Part shown: positions 11,673 through 23,250 of the stretch, piece after piece
Layout: every line of letters starts with the position of its first letter
Numbering within the stretch: the first letter of the stretch is position 1
DNA from: Casuarina equisetifolia
Taxonomy: Eukaryota; Streptophyta; Magnoliopsida; Fagales; Casuarinaceae
DNA: 64,000 nt
Direction of reading: 5' to 3'
NCBI GenBank assembly: GCA_028551475.1
Contig: CM052355.1
Location: 22,285,580-22,349,579 of the forward strand
Notes under the pieces: generated by a model
Told to the model about the DNA's origin: nothing
The model's input: the letters and a program-made list of their open reading frames with translations, nothing else
The model's database searches: none
Translations under genes and position numbers: made by a program

Positions 11673-12797
11673 TTATCTCAAATAGTTGGAAGTCTTCACA
11701 AAGGCCGTTGAATCTTTCTTCTTTTTCTTGAAATGTTTCGATGCAGCTCTCAGCATCCTAGTCCAAGCCTGTACAGTAAACGACATAACCGAGAAGAATC
11801 GTTCATTAGATAGTGAACCAAATTCCACATCACAGTAGTATTTTTCAGGGACTTTGGAAGTTAGGGAATGAACTGGAGAATGAGCCAGAGGCGATAAAAG
11901 GAAATCAGAATCGGAAAAGTATAGTAGCAACAATAGAATCCCTCGACTTCAAGCAGTGGCAAAAGCTTGGTACTTCCGTATGTTTCCTGCCGATTATTAT
12001 CAAGGCAGATTTGTACGGGTTTTGGAAATACACGGGTTTTCCCTTTGCTACAGGCCTCAACACACACATTTCCCCCGAATAATTGAAAATTTTCGACGAA
12101 CGCATTCTGACATTTCGTGGATTTTCCTCATTGGTTTCCGTAACTCACCTGCGTTCGCCTGAATATGCCACCTTTCCAGTTCCAAAATCTAGATTTGTGG
12201 TTTGAATCTTCTGATTAAGATCAGTAAATAGCAGAAATTTTCCAGAAGCGAGTTATCGAACAAATTTTATGGAGTTTTCATTTCAAAATTCAGTTGCCTA
12301 ATATGAAATTTGAAATCTTTCAGCTTGAAAAACAGAGATAAAGAAGAGGGGAAGAAAAGGTGGACACGTACCTTTGTGGCGGCTGGGTAACAAGTATTCT
12401 TTATAGGAGTTGGAGAGAATTCAGATGCCTTCATTTTCTTCATTTTGAAGAGATTAAGACTGACGTTGAAGGCACTGGTGTTAATCTTCTTCTTCATGTA
12501 GGGGGTGAATCTCTTCTGCTTGTTTATCTTGTTGAAATCCCTGTCTAGATCCATTCCAAATGAGAGCTTCCTGGGCGTTATGAAATCCAAATCAAGGTCC
12601 AATTCCCTAGGACAGTAAGCCCGAGTGACCAAAGGAGACCATATTGAGCTCTGCGTATAGTCGAAGTCATAGGCTGAGTTGTCGGGGAACTTGAAGAGAA
12701 GCTCTTTTGACATTAATGGTTCCAAGTACTCTACCACTTTGGTTGTGGCCGGAACAAGACTCTCCCTCACTTCCTTTTTTTCTTCAGCTTTGGTCAT
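11673..12797 (-). CDS. Two-exon gene for a 173-residue plant protein of unknown function
   Basis: Exon 1 is 12797-12372 (142 codons) and ends ...ACAAAG|GTACGT, a near-perfect donor. Exon 2 is 11768-11673, after ...CTGTACAG, in the same phase 0; it encodes 'AWTRMLRAASKHFKKKKK' and ends NYLR plus stop. The 602 bp intron (12371-11769) has stops in frame. The protein starts MTKAEEKKEVRES, has an acidic 'FDYTQSSIWSPLV' segment around residues 45-57, a short Leu/Asp-rich run (ELDLDLDF), then RKLSFGMDLDRDF. The second half is Lys-rich and ends in a strongly basic tail of five consecutive lysines. I see no signal peptide, membrane segment or enzyme motif. The basic tail could serve nucleic-acid binding or nuclear import, which is inference. 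The clean reading frame and splice sites argue for a real gene. Forward frames over the same region are shadows. Confidence 0.72.
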
Positions 12798-13330
12798 ACC
12801 GATGCCTGATCTTCTCCTGGATCTTCAATACGCTATAGTGATTCCCTTTGCACTGGGATTCTTTTTTTCTATCTTTGATGATTGATTGTGGTTTGTGTTA
12901 AGTTTTTAAGCAGCCAAGTGTAAACGCAAAAGAGAGCAATCCGGAAAAGTTACCGTTACAAAGAAGTTTTAAAATCGACGTCCAATTATCCAAAACTTGT
13001 TTTTTTTCTTGCTCTTGTCCTTCCTGTAATTGATGTTGTACTTGCTTTCTTTGTCAGTTACTGAGCTAACTTTTATTAGGTGTTCGGCACACGTGTCTTC
13101 CCAGGGATGGATGGAATAAAAGAAAGAAACGAAGGCCAGAAAGTTACCGTTGCATTGGGAAGTCTTAAAAGTGATGAGCCGGATTCGTCCTTGCTTTTGA
13201 ATTGTGTTCTTCGTGTTACCCTCAACTTATCTAATTTTTCCATTTCAGTCCTCGGCCGTCGAGCCAGTAAAGATAGAGCTGCCTGCGATCCATAAAAATG
13301 GAATTGCAAGGAAAAATATTTTCACATGAG
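12798..13330. promoter_or_regulatory. Upstream region of the 11673-12797 gene, with a G-box
   Basis: A CACGTG palindrome at 13090-13095 (within ACACGTGT) lies 293 bp upstream of the reverse-strand start codon. G-boxes bind bHLH and bZIP factors in plants. No clear TATA box was found at a convincing distance. Overlapping frames on both strands at 13076-13309 are probably chance; none resembles a known family. Confidence 0.35.
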
Positions 13331-15366
13331 AAGATATTTAAGAAAATAAAAGAAATTAATAATTCAATTAAGTCACTGAAAAATTATAAATCTTTTATTT
13401 GGTTTTATTTAAAGACTATTTGCTCAGCATTATTAATATAATTTTAAACAACATAATGAATCATTTAAAGAAGTATGAACTAAAGTTATTGGGTGACTAC
13501 ATGTGAGTAATGGAAGAAACTGTTGGATTAGGAGAAGTGAGAGGAAAGAAGAGAGGTGTTAAAGGAAAATAAAGATTAAACAATAAGCAAAGGAATGTAG
13601 TTTTAGAGTCAAGGGGATATGTTGAATTCTTTTTGTGGAGTCAAGGTTCCCGATATAGACCGTAGTGATGGTGAGGAGATAACAACTATACAAAAGGTGG
13701 TCCGAACAAAAAGTGAAAAAAATATATATATACTAGCTTTCCGAAACAAAGAGGCACGTTATCCTTCCTTGAAGACCCCCAACTCAATTCGCGCGAATTT
13801 GGTCCTTTCCACCAAACCTTAAGTTTTTCACCTTTCTAATTCAAAAGCAATTTGCTCAAATTAGCTAATGGATATATACTTAGCAGCTGCGGATGTGGAA
13901 CGAATCTTTTAGACTTAGTTTTGTTGGGCCTAATTTTGTATGCGTTTTGGGCTATCTTTTAGAAACATTGTGGGCCACCTACGTTGCCTTGTGGGCAGTT
14001 ATGCAGGAGAGGAGGCCTTTTTTCTTTACCAGTCTAAAATGCTGTTCGTCTAAATGGAGTCTTTTGTGGTTGCTCCCAAAACTTCCACTTGGATTTGAAG
14101 AAGAACTAAGAATGGAAAAAAGGATGATTTCTGGAAAAAAAAAAATTGAGGCTTCGGCTTTTAGATTTGATCTCCCTTAAATGAAATCTAGAGGTGTCCC
14201 CCTTAAACGATCAGAAGTTTGAAGTCTCCTTCTAATGAGGTCACACTTCTGTGATTATAGTCCCGAGAATCCAAGTGAAACGTTTCACCGTACCACACAG
14301 ATCTGGTGTTGGGCATGCCCAGCCCAATTTGGGCTTTATGTCACCTCTCTTGTAAGTGGGGACGTTCCAAGATGCTTGCTACAGATAATATTGGTTATCC
14401 AACAAAAGATGGGGCCTTCAACTTGAAGTGCCTAATGAACAGTTTAGTTTTATTTTGAATTGGACAAACATAATCATCTTTATGATACTGTAAACAACTA
14501 GATATATCTAAAAGGGGGACACATTATGTAACATGGTTTTGAGAAAGGACTTAAGACTTTTCCAAAAGAGTTTGATCATAAGGTGGTTGCTTTTAAGAAA
14601 TTGAATACCTCGTGAAACTATATAACCAAGATTATAGAGTTCCGTGAATATTTCACTAACAAAGTTGGAAAGCACTTTGAGAAGAGCGTCTCAATCTAAG
14701 CTCAATTTTAACTTTTCATCTTCCAATGAAGCCATGAACTCATGAGTGAAGTGAAGGAGACTCATTTAGGGCAAGTACACGAGGAACATAAGAAGTGGTA
14801 AAAACATAAGTGAAGAAGGCAAAAATGAAGGTAGCTATGATGGAAATGAAGTGATGAATGTTGTTCACAACGATGAATGAATGTCTATTAAATAGAGGAC
14901 ACATAGGAAGCCCTCATATGTCCATGGCACAAGCTAGGTCAATTTGTTATGATTGTAGATAGAAGAGTAATTAATAAGAGTGAAGGAAGCTTATTTTATG
15001 CTTCCCAATGTGTTTCCAAAAAGAAAAATGAGATACAACACTAGGATAGTGGATTTAGCTACATGGATTTTCCTTCAGTACCTCAATGAAGATGGGCAGT
15101 GGTGTAATGGCAACTAAGAGGTGTTTGGAGTTCAAGAACAACTATTTAAGTGGGAGAATGTAAAAAATTTACATCTATTTACTAAAAATCATGGTTAGTG
15201 ATTAATAATGGTTATATTTTACTAATTGATGAAGGATGAAGAGAGATGTATGGCTTAAATTTTCCATGTGGGTGAGCTTACAAAGTAGACTGTATTTCTA
15301 AAACAATGGAGAAAAAGAGTCAAAATCTAATTTTGTTGTTATTTTTCTTGTTTCATAATAGCTAAA
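13331..15366. other. Two kb without a recognised gene
   Basis: The stretch holds a 95-codon forward frame (13893-14180) with a hydrophobic first half and a basic second half, but no domain, splice context or promoter that I recognise. From about 14450 the composition resembles decayed repeat DNA. I make no call for this region. Confidence 0.4.
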
Positions 15367-15922
15367 TGTTACCCCCAAAATTATTCCTTCTTTGTTTATT
15401 TCTACTTCAACCAATGTTTATAGCACACCACATAACCAAATACAAACTACAAACAACACCACATCAAACGTACATTGAATATGATAACACATTCCACAAA
15501 CAGAGCAATTCTAGGTACTATTTCTATCCAAAAACAAGACAAACCCAAACTACAACACCACTAGAATCCAACAACGTAGGTCTAGATTCAACTAGCAAAC
15601 TCACTATACAACAACACTAAAAGGACAACAAAATCAAATGCTAGCCAATGCAATGGCAACCACAAAACAAAAGAGAAAGGAACACATATGCAACTTTTAT
15701 AGGAGGCTACCACCACTTGAACACCATACTCATAACTTCAATGGGAGGTTCCCATTGATTTCACCTTTTTCATGCGAGATAGCATCCACAATGATTTTTT
15801 GAATGAAAAACTTAGCCTATGTTTTTGTGCAAGAATAACACCCTTTTAACAAGTCATGTGTCACAAGTCTCTTAACACAAGTCGTGGGTTTCTTAACAAG
15901 TAGTCCCACAAATAGGCTTGCA
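15367..15922 (-). repeat. 3' LTR of reverse chromovirus B
   Basis: In forward reading it starts TGTTACCCCC and ends near TTGCA. It aligns by eye over its whole length with 23896-24490: shared blocks include ATTATTCCTTCTTT, CCAATGTTTA, ACCAAATACAA and GATTTCACCTTTTT. The two copies differ at perhaps a quarter to a third of positions, so the element is old. In the element's own orientation this copy is the 3' LTR, because chromodomain sequence lies just inside it. No matching target-site duplication was found. Confidence 0.72.
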
Positions 15923-17191
15923 ATAACTCATTTCCTTTAACAAAAGACCTTGCCTACAAGGTAAAATTTGGGGTAAAACATCTTGAACTCTTTAATCACT
16001 TCCTATGTAGCATCCTTGGGAGTTAACCTTTTCTAAAGTATTAACCACTCCTCCTTGTCCTTCCTAGTCCTAGTATCAGTGATGGCTTAAGGCAAAGGAG
16101 TTAAGTTACCCTTTGGTTCTACTGCAAGTAGAAGCTTAGTTTCTACTAAAGCCTTTGTCCCTCTATACTTCTTTAATGTAGAAACATGGAAAAGCATATG
16201 TACTTTTGAATTTGCATGCACTTTTAGATTGTAAGCAAGCTTCCCTACCCACTCCAAGATCTTATATGGCCTAAAGTACCTTGCTATAACTTTTGACTCC
16301 TCCTTACTCCCATTGACATTTGACGGTATAGTTGTAAGAAAAGATAACATAGTCACCCACCTTAAACTCTTATTTATCTTGCCCTTATCATACTTTCTTT
16401 ATGCGATTTAAGATACTAGGAACCTTTGTCTAAGCATTTTTAACACATTATTCCTCTCAAGCAATTCCTTTTTATTCAACTCTATAGATGAAGCTTTTAG
16501 GATATAATCTAATAGGGTGGGAGGTATTCTCCCATGCACTATTTCATATGGGCTTTAGCTTGATGCCTCTAGAATGCTAGTGTTACAAAAGTGTTCTATC
16601 TAGGGTGACTACCTAAACCAATTCCTTGGTTGTTTTTCGGTGAAACACTTTAAATACTTTTTCAAACCTTATTGATTGCCTCCATTTAGCCATTAGACTA
16701 CTAATGGCAAATGGTAGTATGATTAAGGCAAGGGCCATGGTGATAAAAGAGTTCCTTCCAACCTTTATTTGATACTATCTTGTAAGGGATTCTATACAAT
16801 TTGTAAATATTCTAGAGAAAAAAAAAACTTTTTCATGATTGTCACTTTACAAGGATGGTTGAAAGGAATAAAATGTGTCATTTTGGATAGACAATTCTCC
16901 ACTACAAGTATACATGAATTCTCTTTAGACAAGTGTAGTCCTTCCATAAAATTCATTAACAACTTTATCCATACTTTGTGGGGTGCAAGAATAGGTTGGA
17001 GATAACCAACTAGTTGAGTATTAACGCTTTTATTTTTCTAGCACAGTTGACACCTTTATACTACCTTTGTCACTATCTTTCTCACTTAAAGCGAAAAGAA
17101 CACTACTTGGACTCTTTATAACATTTTATGTACCTTTCATGAGTAGCTCTACGTATTTCCTCAATAAGTAGTTGAAATAGGGTAGACTTTG
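15923..17191 (-). mobile_element. Chromovirus B: integrase and chromodomain, reverse strand
   Basis: Reading leftward from 17191: a CQLC.KNKS zinc-finger end and 'VGYLQPI' (about 17040-17000), an integrase core with 'FMEGLHLSKENSCILVV' and 'KMTHFIPF' (about 16970-16890), then the C-terminal part. An open segment (16356-16087) there holds 'GKLAYNLKVHANSKVHMLF' and VSTLKKY. A degraded chromodomain follows near 16090-15950 ('KEEWLIL', then KDAT). Stops occur throughout. The element was cut at 17191 by the Athila-type insertion; its RNase H continues at 23251-23880. Confidence 0.82.
17187..17191. repeat. Target-site duplication CTTTG of the Athila-type element (second copy 23246-23250)
   Basis: Identical 5 bp on both outer sides of the LTR pair. 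It fixes the element ends at 17192 and 23245 and shows the insertion is intact as a unit. Confidence 0.92.
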
Positions 17192-18490
17192 TGATAACTC
17201 TATTTTTATAGAGTTATTTTACCTATTTTAGGCAATAAATAACTTTAATAATTGTGAGAAAACATTTGAACTCCTCTTTATTTACTTAAATTTATCTTGT
17301 TTATGTAGCATAAGAAGGCAAGGAGAAAAGAGATGAACATGGAGAGCTTGATGCTTATTGTGTGGCAAAATCGTAATATCAGGATCAAGAGAGTCAAGAT
17401 GGGCTTAGGCTTTGAATGATTGTTATTAGATTTTATTGTTATTGGGTTTTCTAAATAATTAGAAAACCTAATCATATTAGGAGTTCAAAGCTTAATTAAA
17501 TTAGGAGTTCAAAACCTAATTAAATTAAGAGTTCAAAACTCAATTGTTTTAGATCTCTAAGACCTAATCCTACTAGGATAAGAGTAGGTCTAAACCTAAA
17601 CCCTATTTAAGAGAAGAGAAGAGGCAAAAGAAAGAGAAGGGGAGGAAATTGAGCACAACCAAAGAAAGAGGCCAAGAATTCAAGATTTTCTTGAAGAGAA
17701 GACAAAAAGGGTGACAGACTTTTTGTTCTTGGATTCAAGATGCCTTCTTTATTCCCTATTATTATTCTTCCTCATTATTTCTTTATGCTTTAGTTTATTT
17801 TTGTTAGAGCTACCATGTAACCTAATTATGATGATATGAATCTTATGATTATTATGTTTTGCAAGATATTTTATTTATGTGAGTTATATATTATTATGCT
17901 TAATGCTTTTAAGTGATTGGCCACCATTTAAATGATTTGATGTGCATGTTTGATACTAAGAGATAATAATATGCAATTGCTTCTTATAATATATAACCAT
18001 GAATTAAATGTGGATAGACATATACCATGTTGTTTGTGTGGCTTTTGGTGATAAGATAATCGAAAGATTTATTGTAAACTGGAAATGTTCATAGATCTTA
18101 ATGCATTTGGTTTGTTTCAATTCACATATAGAAATATAGTGAATTAATGAACTAAGTAGGTTTGCTATACCTAGACATAGGATAGTAAATAAATTAGGAA
18201 GTTCCGCCATTACATAGATATTATCCCTCTTGCAAGCATACATAATCTACATTAGTACCTCATAGTTATGGTGAAATCGGACACTCTAACATATTTTGTA
18301 TATTTAGTTTTATTAAATTTAGATGATTAGTTTATTCTCTATCAATTTAGATTTGTTAGATAAATTCTATGAGTTGTTCACCATTAGTAATTAGTTGGCA
18401 TAGTAATCACCAATCTCTGTGGGACGATACTTTTCTTATCATTATATTACTTGTTCGACATGTTCACTTGCATTTAAAATTCACCGAACA
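17192..18490 (+). repeat. 5' LTR of the Athila-type element (1299 bp)
   Basis: Starts TGATAACTCTATTTT and ends ACCGAACA. It matches 21948-23245 with about two dozen differences counted by eye, mostly transitions. The pair carries the same 79-codon reverse-strand frame; that follows from LTR duplication and is not evidence of coding. Confidence 0.92.
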
Positions 18491-18496
18491 AGTTTT

Positions 18497-18514
18497 TGGC
18501 GCCGTTGCCGGGGA
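18497..18514 (+). promoter_or_regulatory. Primer binding site, tRNA-Asp type
   Basis: TGGCGCCGTTGCCGGGGA begins 6 bases after the 5' LTR. It is complementary to the 3' end of plant tRNA-Asp, the primer typical of Athila and related gypsy elements. Confidence 0.9.
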
Positions 18515-18765
18515 TTGGTTGTTTTACTGTTGATTAATATTAATATCGAATGATTTCTAGGTTTAATCTAGCTTTCATTTTCTTTTAATTTTTTTTTAAA
18601 TAAAAATTGTTTCTTTTAATTCTTGAAAATTTTTTTTCTCTAGTTCTTAAAAAAAAAAAGAAAAAAATCATTTTTTTTGTTTTATTTTTATTTTGCTTCA
18701 TTATTTTTATTTTGAAAAAAAAAATTCATTGTTAAGTTGTTATTGTGAAAGATTAAGTAACAAGG

Positions 18766-20373
18766 ATGGAAACATATGATGGTACATATAGACTTTTAAA
18801 AGACTATGTTGCACCAACATTTTGGAATGCCACATCAAGCATTAGGCGTGCAATTCAAGCAAATAACTTTGAGATCAAGCTCGTGCTCATCAAGATGCTT
18901 CAAAAATCTGTGCAATATAGTGGGCTACCAAATGAGGATCCAAAAGCTCACATTGGAGCATTCCTTGAATTTTGTGACATGATTGGAGATCATGGAGTTA
19001 TAAAAGATGTTATCAGGTTGAAACTATTTCCATTTTCTCTTAGAGATATAGCTAAAAAGTGATTCTTTTCACTTCTTGCAGGATTAATTACTACATGGGA
19101 TGATTTGGCTCAAAAATTTCTTGGTAAGTTCTTTCCTTTTGCAAGATCTGCTAAATTGCATAACAATATTTTCACTTTTAAGCAGATGAATGATGAATTA
19201 TTATATGAAGCTTGGGAGAGATTCAAGGAACTTTTGAAGATATGTCTAAATCATGGATTACCCACGTGGCTACAGGTACAAACTTTTTATGATGGGTGTA
19301 GTATGAATCTTCGTTGTGTAATTGATATAGCTGCAGGAAGGGACTTACATAGCAAAACACCAGAAGAGGCATTTAATTTTCTAGAGGAGATGGCATTTGA
19401 TAACTATCAATGGTCTATTGAGAGACTACCAATACATCAAGCAAGTGGAGTCCATGAAGTAGATACCTTCGCCAACTTACATGCAGAATTGGAAGTGTTC
19501 CTAAAGAATAGAGAATATGAATTTTGTGGTGGAGCACATGAGAGCACAGAATGTCAAGTAGGTAACCCTAATGTTCATTATAATGATTATGCTAATTTTG
19601 TTGAAATTCCTAGCAGGTCACAAAATGATTATTACTCAAATACGTATAATCTGGGATGGCACAACCATCAAACTTTTTCATGGAGTAACCCAAGTGAGAT
19701 GAGATTGCAACCAACATTTTGGCAAACAAAAGAGGTGAAACCTAACTACGAGAACATGATTAGTGAGCTAGCCAGCACCACACAGAACTTTACAGAGAGG
19801 ATTGAAACAAGATTTCAGAATCAAGAAACGAGTTTTCAGAGACAAAAAGCTTCAATCCAAAAATTAGAGTTGTAGATGAACCAGCTCATCAGTATGATCT
19901 TAAAGAATCAGGAGGGTCTTTTGCCTAGCAATGTGGAGAAAAGCTTTATAGATACCGTAGAGGCAATAACCCTAACATGTGGCAAGCAAGTAGGAGAAGT
20001 TTATGTTGACAAGGAGAGTCTCAAAGATAATGATAAGGATGTTAGCATGCAACTTGAGGAGGCACCTAGGAGCAAGCTTGTTCCAGAAAATCCTATGTCC
20101 TTTATGCCTCCAGCTCCATCTCTCCAAAGATTTCAACAATGCATAAAAGATAAGCAGTTTTTGGAATTCCTCGATATATCTTTAAAACTGCATATTAACA
20201 TTCCTTTTGCAGATACTCCAGTTCAAATATCTAGTTGTGCAAAACTTTTGAATGAGAGACTAGAGAACAAAAGGAAGCTGGAAGTATATGAGACAATTGT
20301 GCTTATTGAAGAATGCACAACCATCAAACGACACAAACTGTCTCCGAAACTGTTGGAGTTCCATCCTCCTTAA
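18766..20373 (+). pseudogene. Athila-type gag with two in-frame stops
   Basis: One continuous frame (ATG 18766 to TAA 20373) is broken only by TGA at 19060-19062 and TAG at 19873-19875. The N-terminal half matches the retrotransposon gag domain: PKAHIGAFLEFCDMI, 'IRLKLFPFSLRDIAKK', TTWDDLAQKFLGKFFP, 'EAWERFKELLKICLNHGLP'. The first stop lies where related proteins have Trp, so a TGG to TGA change is likely. The middle is less conserved. The C-terminal part has GLLPSN, 'EAITLTCGKQV' and 'LHINIPFADTPVQ', and ends '...LSPKLLEFHPP', the point at which protease begins in full-length relatives. Gag would form the particle and bind RNA. Only two stops in 536 codons fits a recent loss. Confidence 0.88.
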
Positions 20374-21947
20374 GTAACAACATCCAAAATAGTTTGGCTG
20401 AAAACTATAAAGCAAGCACTTCTTGGGAGGCAACCCAAGCAATTTCGTTTTAGTCTTTTCATTAGAAGTTTTGTCACCATCATCTCCTCAGAGCTCTACA
20501 TGGATATAACCTACAATCAAGGGAGTTTTCTCATTCCTATTCCTTCATTATTATTGCTTTCTTTTGTTTTTGCATTGAGGACAATGCTTCATTCAAGTTT
20601 GGGGGTAGGGAAAGAACCTTTGTGCTAAATTTGATTGAAATTTTTTTTTTGTCATGATTACATCCCATGTTATGAATTCTTGGTGATTCTTTGGAAGATA
20701 TAGATTTTGTTTAAACCTACAATTGTGGTGTGAGTTAAGTGTGATTTTGATTATGTTGATCCACCTATTGAGCACTAAAAGTCCTTCATTTTTAAAATTG
20801 TGTGTATCTCTAAAGAACATTCATGTGAAGTATGTGATTTTCTTAGATCTCACTTGAATCTTAGAATTTGTTTGATTTTCTCTTAAGGCGAAATCCTAAG
20901 CTGCATCTAGTTGAGAAAATGATTTAGGCCATTCTTTGGATCATTTAAGCCTTTCAAGCCAACCCTATTTATTTATCACCAGTCACCCCGCTGAGCCTTG
21001 ATTCTTATCCATTTTTAATGACACCCATATATATATAGCCATAAGCCTTAAACAACTTATCTTATCATCCCACACCCATGAACATGTTAACTTGTAGGAT
21101 GGAAGTTTGTTTGAGATGAATAAAGGTTGAAAGGAAGATGGAGCATGGGAAGAAATTGATTACAATGATTAAGTGGGGCATAGTATTTCATTTCTACAAA
21201 AAAAAAAGAGAAAGAAAAGAAAAGAAAAGAAAGGAAGTAGAACATTTGCCCAAGAATGGAATCCTTTTATCATTCATTATCATATTTAAGCCATTCAATG
21301 TTTTGAATTAGGCCATTAAGCATAGTAATTGAAATGATTGGCAAGACAAGAGTATAGTGACTACATGTCTAGTACTTTTACTTGTTTTATTAATGCAAGC
21401 ATGATTGTGGCTTTGTGAGTATTAGAATCCAAGTGAAATCAAGCATTTTTAGACGGAAAAGAATGAGAAAAGTGATGGTAGAAAGTGACAAGAGTTTTCG
21501 ATGAGATCCTAGAAAGTAATGTGTTCATGGGTGAATTAAGCCTAAATGACTTTTATCTTACCCCTAGCCCAGCCTTACATTACAAGCTTATAAAAGTCCT
21601 ATTGATTTTTGATTAGATGATTGGCTTACATTAGTGGAGAGAGGAATGAAAAGCAAACATATGAGGTTTGGTTAAAGATTTTGAGAGATTGCATATTAAT
21701 GTGAATCTATTTAGAGTGCATATAGTTGAAAAGATGAGGACTCACACACACACACACATGTGGTCAACATAGTTAAGAGTCTATCTTATCTTATGAAACA
21801 ATTGTGGTGTTTGGATGAAAGCTATATTTTTCTTTGAATTGTTAAATTAAGCAATTATGGGAGAATATCATGAAGGGATTTTGTCTAAAACATATATTGT
21901 TTATTGCTTTTGCTAGAGGACTAGCAAAATGTTAAGTTTAGGGGTTT
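20374..21947 (+). other. 3' noncoding part of the Athila-type element
   Basis: About 1.6 kb without a reading frame. It holds the hairpin at 20422-20439, an AAGTTTGGGGGTAGGG tract at about 20595-20610 that is familiar from Athila elements, an (AAAAG)n-like run at about 21198-21236 and a (CA)n run at about 21742-21758. Full-length relatives often carry an env-like frame in this zone; none is visible here. Confidence 0.7.
20422..20439 (+). promoter_or_regulatory. Perfect hairpin just after the gag stop
   Basis: CTTGGG-AGGCAA-CCCAAG: a 6 bp perfect stem with a 6-base loop, 48 bases after the stop at 20373. Similar GGGAGGCAACCC sequences recur downstream of the coding region in Athila-like elements, as far as I recall. 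Its role is unknown; it may act in RNA packaging or 3' processing (inference). Confidence 0.6.
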
Positions 21948-23245
21948 TGATAACTCTATTTTTATAGAGTTATTTTACCTATTTTAGGCAATAAATAACT
22001 TTAATAATTGTGAGAAAACATTTGAACTCCTCTTTATTTACTTAAATTTATCTTGTTTATGTAGCACAAGAAGGCAAGGAGAAAAGAGATGAACATGGAG
22101 AGCCTGATGCTTATGTGTGGCAAAATCGTAATATTAGGATCAAGAGAGTCAAGATGGGCTTAGGCTTTGAATGATTGTTATTAGATTTTATTGTTATTGG
22201 GTTTTCTAAATAATTAGAAAACCTAATCATATTAGGAGTTCAAAGCCTAATTAAATTAGGAGTTCAAAACCTAATTAAATTAAGAGTTCAAAACCCAATT
22301 GTTTTAGATCTCTAAGACCTAATCCTACTAGGATAAGAGTAGGTCTAAACCTAAACCCTATTTAAGAGAAGAGAAGAGGCAAAAGAAAGAGAAGGGGAGG
22401 AAATTGAGCACAACTCAAGAAAGAGGCCAAGAATTCAAGATTTTCTTGAAGAGAAGACAAAAAGGGTGACAGACTTTTTGTTCTTGGATTCAAGATGCCT
22501 TCTTTATTCCCTATTATTATTCTTCCTCATTATTTCTTTATGCTTTAGTTTATTTTTGTTAGAGCTACCATGTAACCTAATTATGATGATATGAATCTTA
22601 TGATTATTATGTTTTGCAAGATATTTTATTTATGTGAGTTATATATTATTATGCTTAATGCTTTTAAGTGATTGGCCACCATTTAAATGATTTGATGTGC
22701 ATGTTTGATACTAAGAGATAATAATATGCAATTGCTTCTTATAATATATAACCATGAATTAAATATGGATAGACATATACCATGTTGTTTGTGTGGCTTT
22801 TGGTGATAAGATAATCGAAAGATTTATTGTAAACTGGAAATGTTCATAGATCTTAATGCATTTGGTTTGTTTCAATTCACATATAGAAATATAGTGAATT
22901 AATGAACTAAGTAGGTTTGCTATACCTAGACATAGGATAGTAAATAAATTAAGAAGTTCTGCCATCATATAGATATTATTCCTCTTGCAAGCATACATAA
23001 TCTACATTAGTACCTCATAGTTATGGTGAAATTGGACACTTTAACATATTTTGTGTATTTAGTTTTATTAAATTTAGTTGATTAGTTTATTCTCTATCAA
23101 TTTGGATTTGTTAGATAAATTCTAGGAGTTGTTCACCATTAGTAATTAGTTGGCATAATAATCACCAATCTCTGTGGGACGATACTTTTCTTATCATTAT
23201 ATTACTTGTTCGACATGTTCACTTGCATTTAAAATTCACCGAACA
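21948..23245 (+). repeat. 3' LTR of the Athila-type element (1298 bp)
   Basis: Second copy of the 1.3 kb LTR, with the same TG start and CA end. A purine-rich tract (GTTTAGGGGTTT, just before 21948) is the probable polypurine tract for plus-strand priming. Confidence 0.92.
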
Positions 23246-23250
23246 CTTTG

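Larger units (their letters stand above)
17192..23245 (+). mobile_element. Non-autonomous Athila-type (Ty3/gypsy) LTR retrotransposon, gag only
   Basis: A 6054 bp element with both LTRs (17192-18490 and 21948-23245), a tRNA-Asp primer binding site, and a gag-like frame, but no protease, RT, RNase H or integrase. Its target-site duplication CTTTG is exact (17187-17191 and 23246-23250). The LTRs are about 98% alike by eye, so it is the youngest clear insertion here. It sits in older chromovirus B. Gag ends at the residues that normally precede protease, and the sequence then runs into the 3' noncoding part typical of Athila elements. Pol therefore appears to have been lost as a block, either before insertion (a parasitic sub-family) or in this copy. 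Mobilisation would need pol in trans. Confidence 0.88.

Noticed and set aside
11813-12162. Several frames on both strands within 11813-12162
   Set aside because: They lie in the 602 bp intron of the reverse gene. None has domain features, and the splice sites explain the region better.
12360-12548. Forward frame opposite exon 1 of the reverse gene
   Set aside because: Shadow of the coding exon.
13893-14180. 95-codon forward frame as a possible gene
   Set aside because: No domain, promoter or splice evidence that I can support, so it is noted only as part of an unassigned stretch.
18004-18243. 79-codon reverse frame conserved at 22759-22998
   Set aside because: Both copies lie in the two LTRs of one element, so the similarity comes from LTR duplication at insertion and not from selection.
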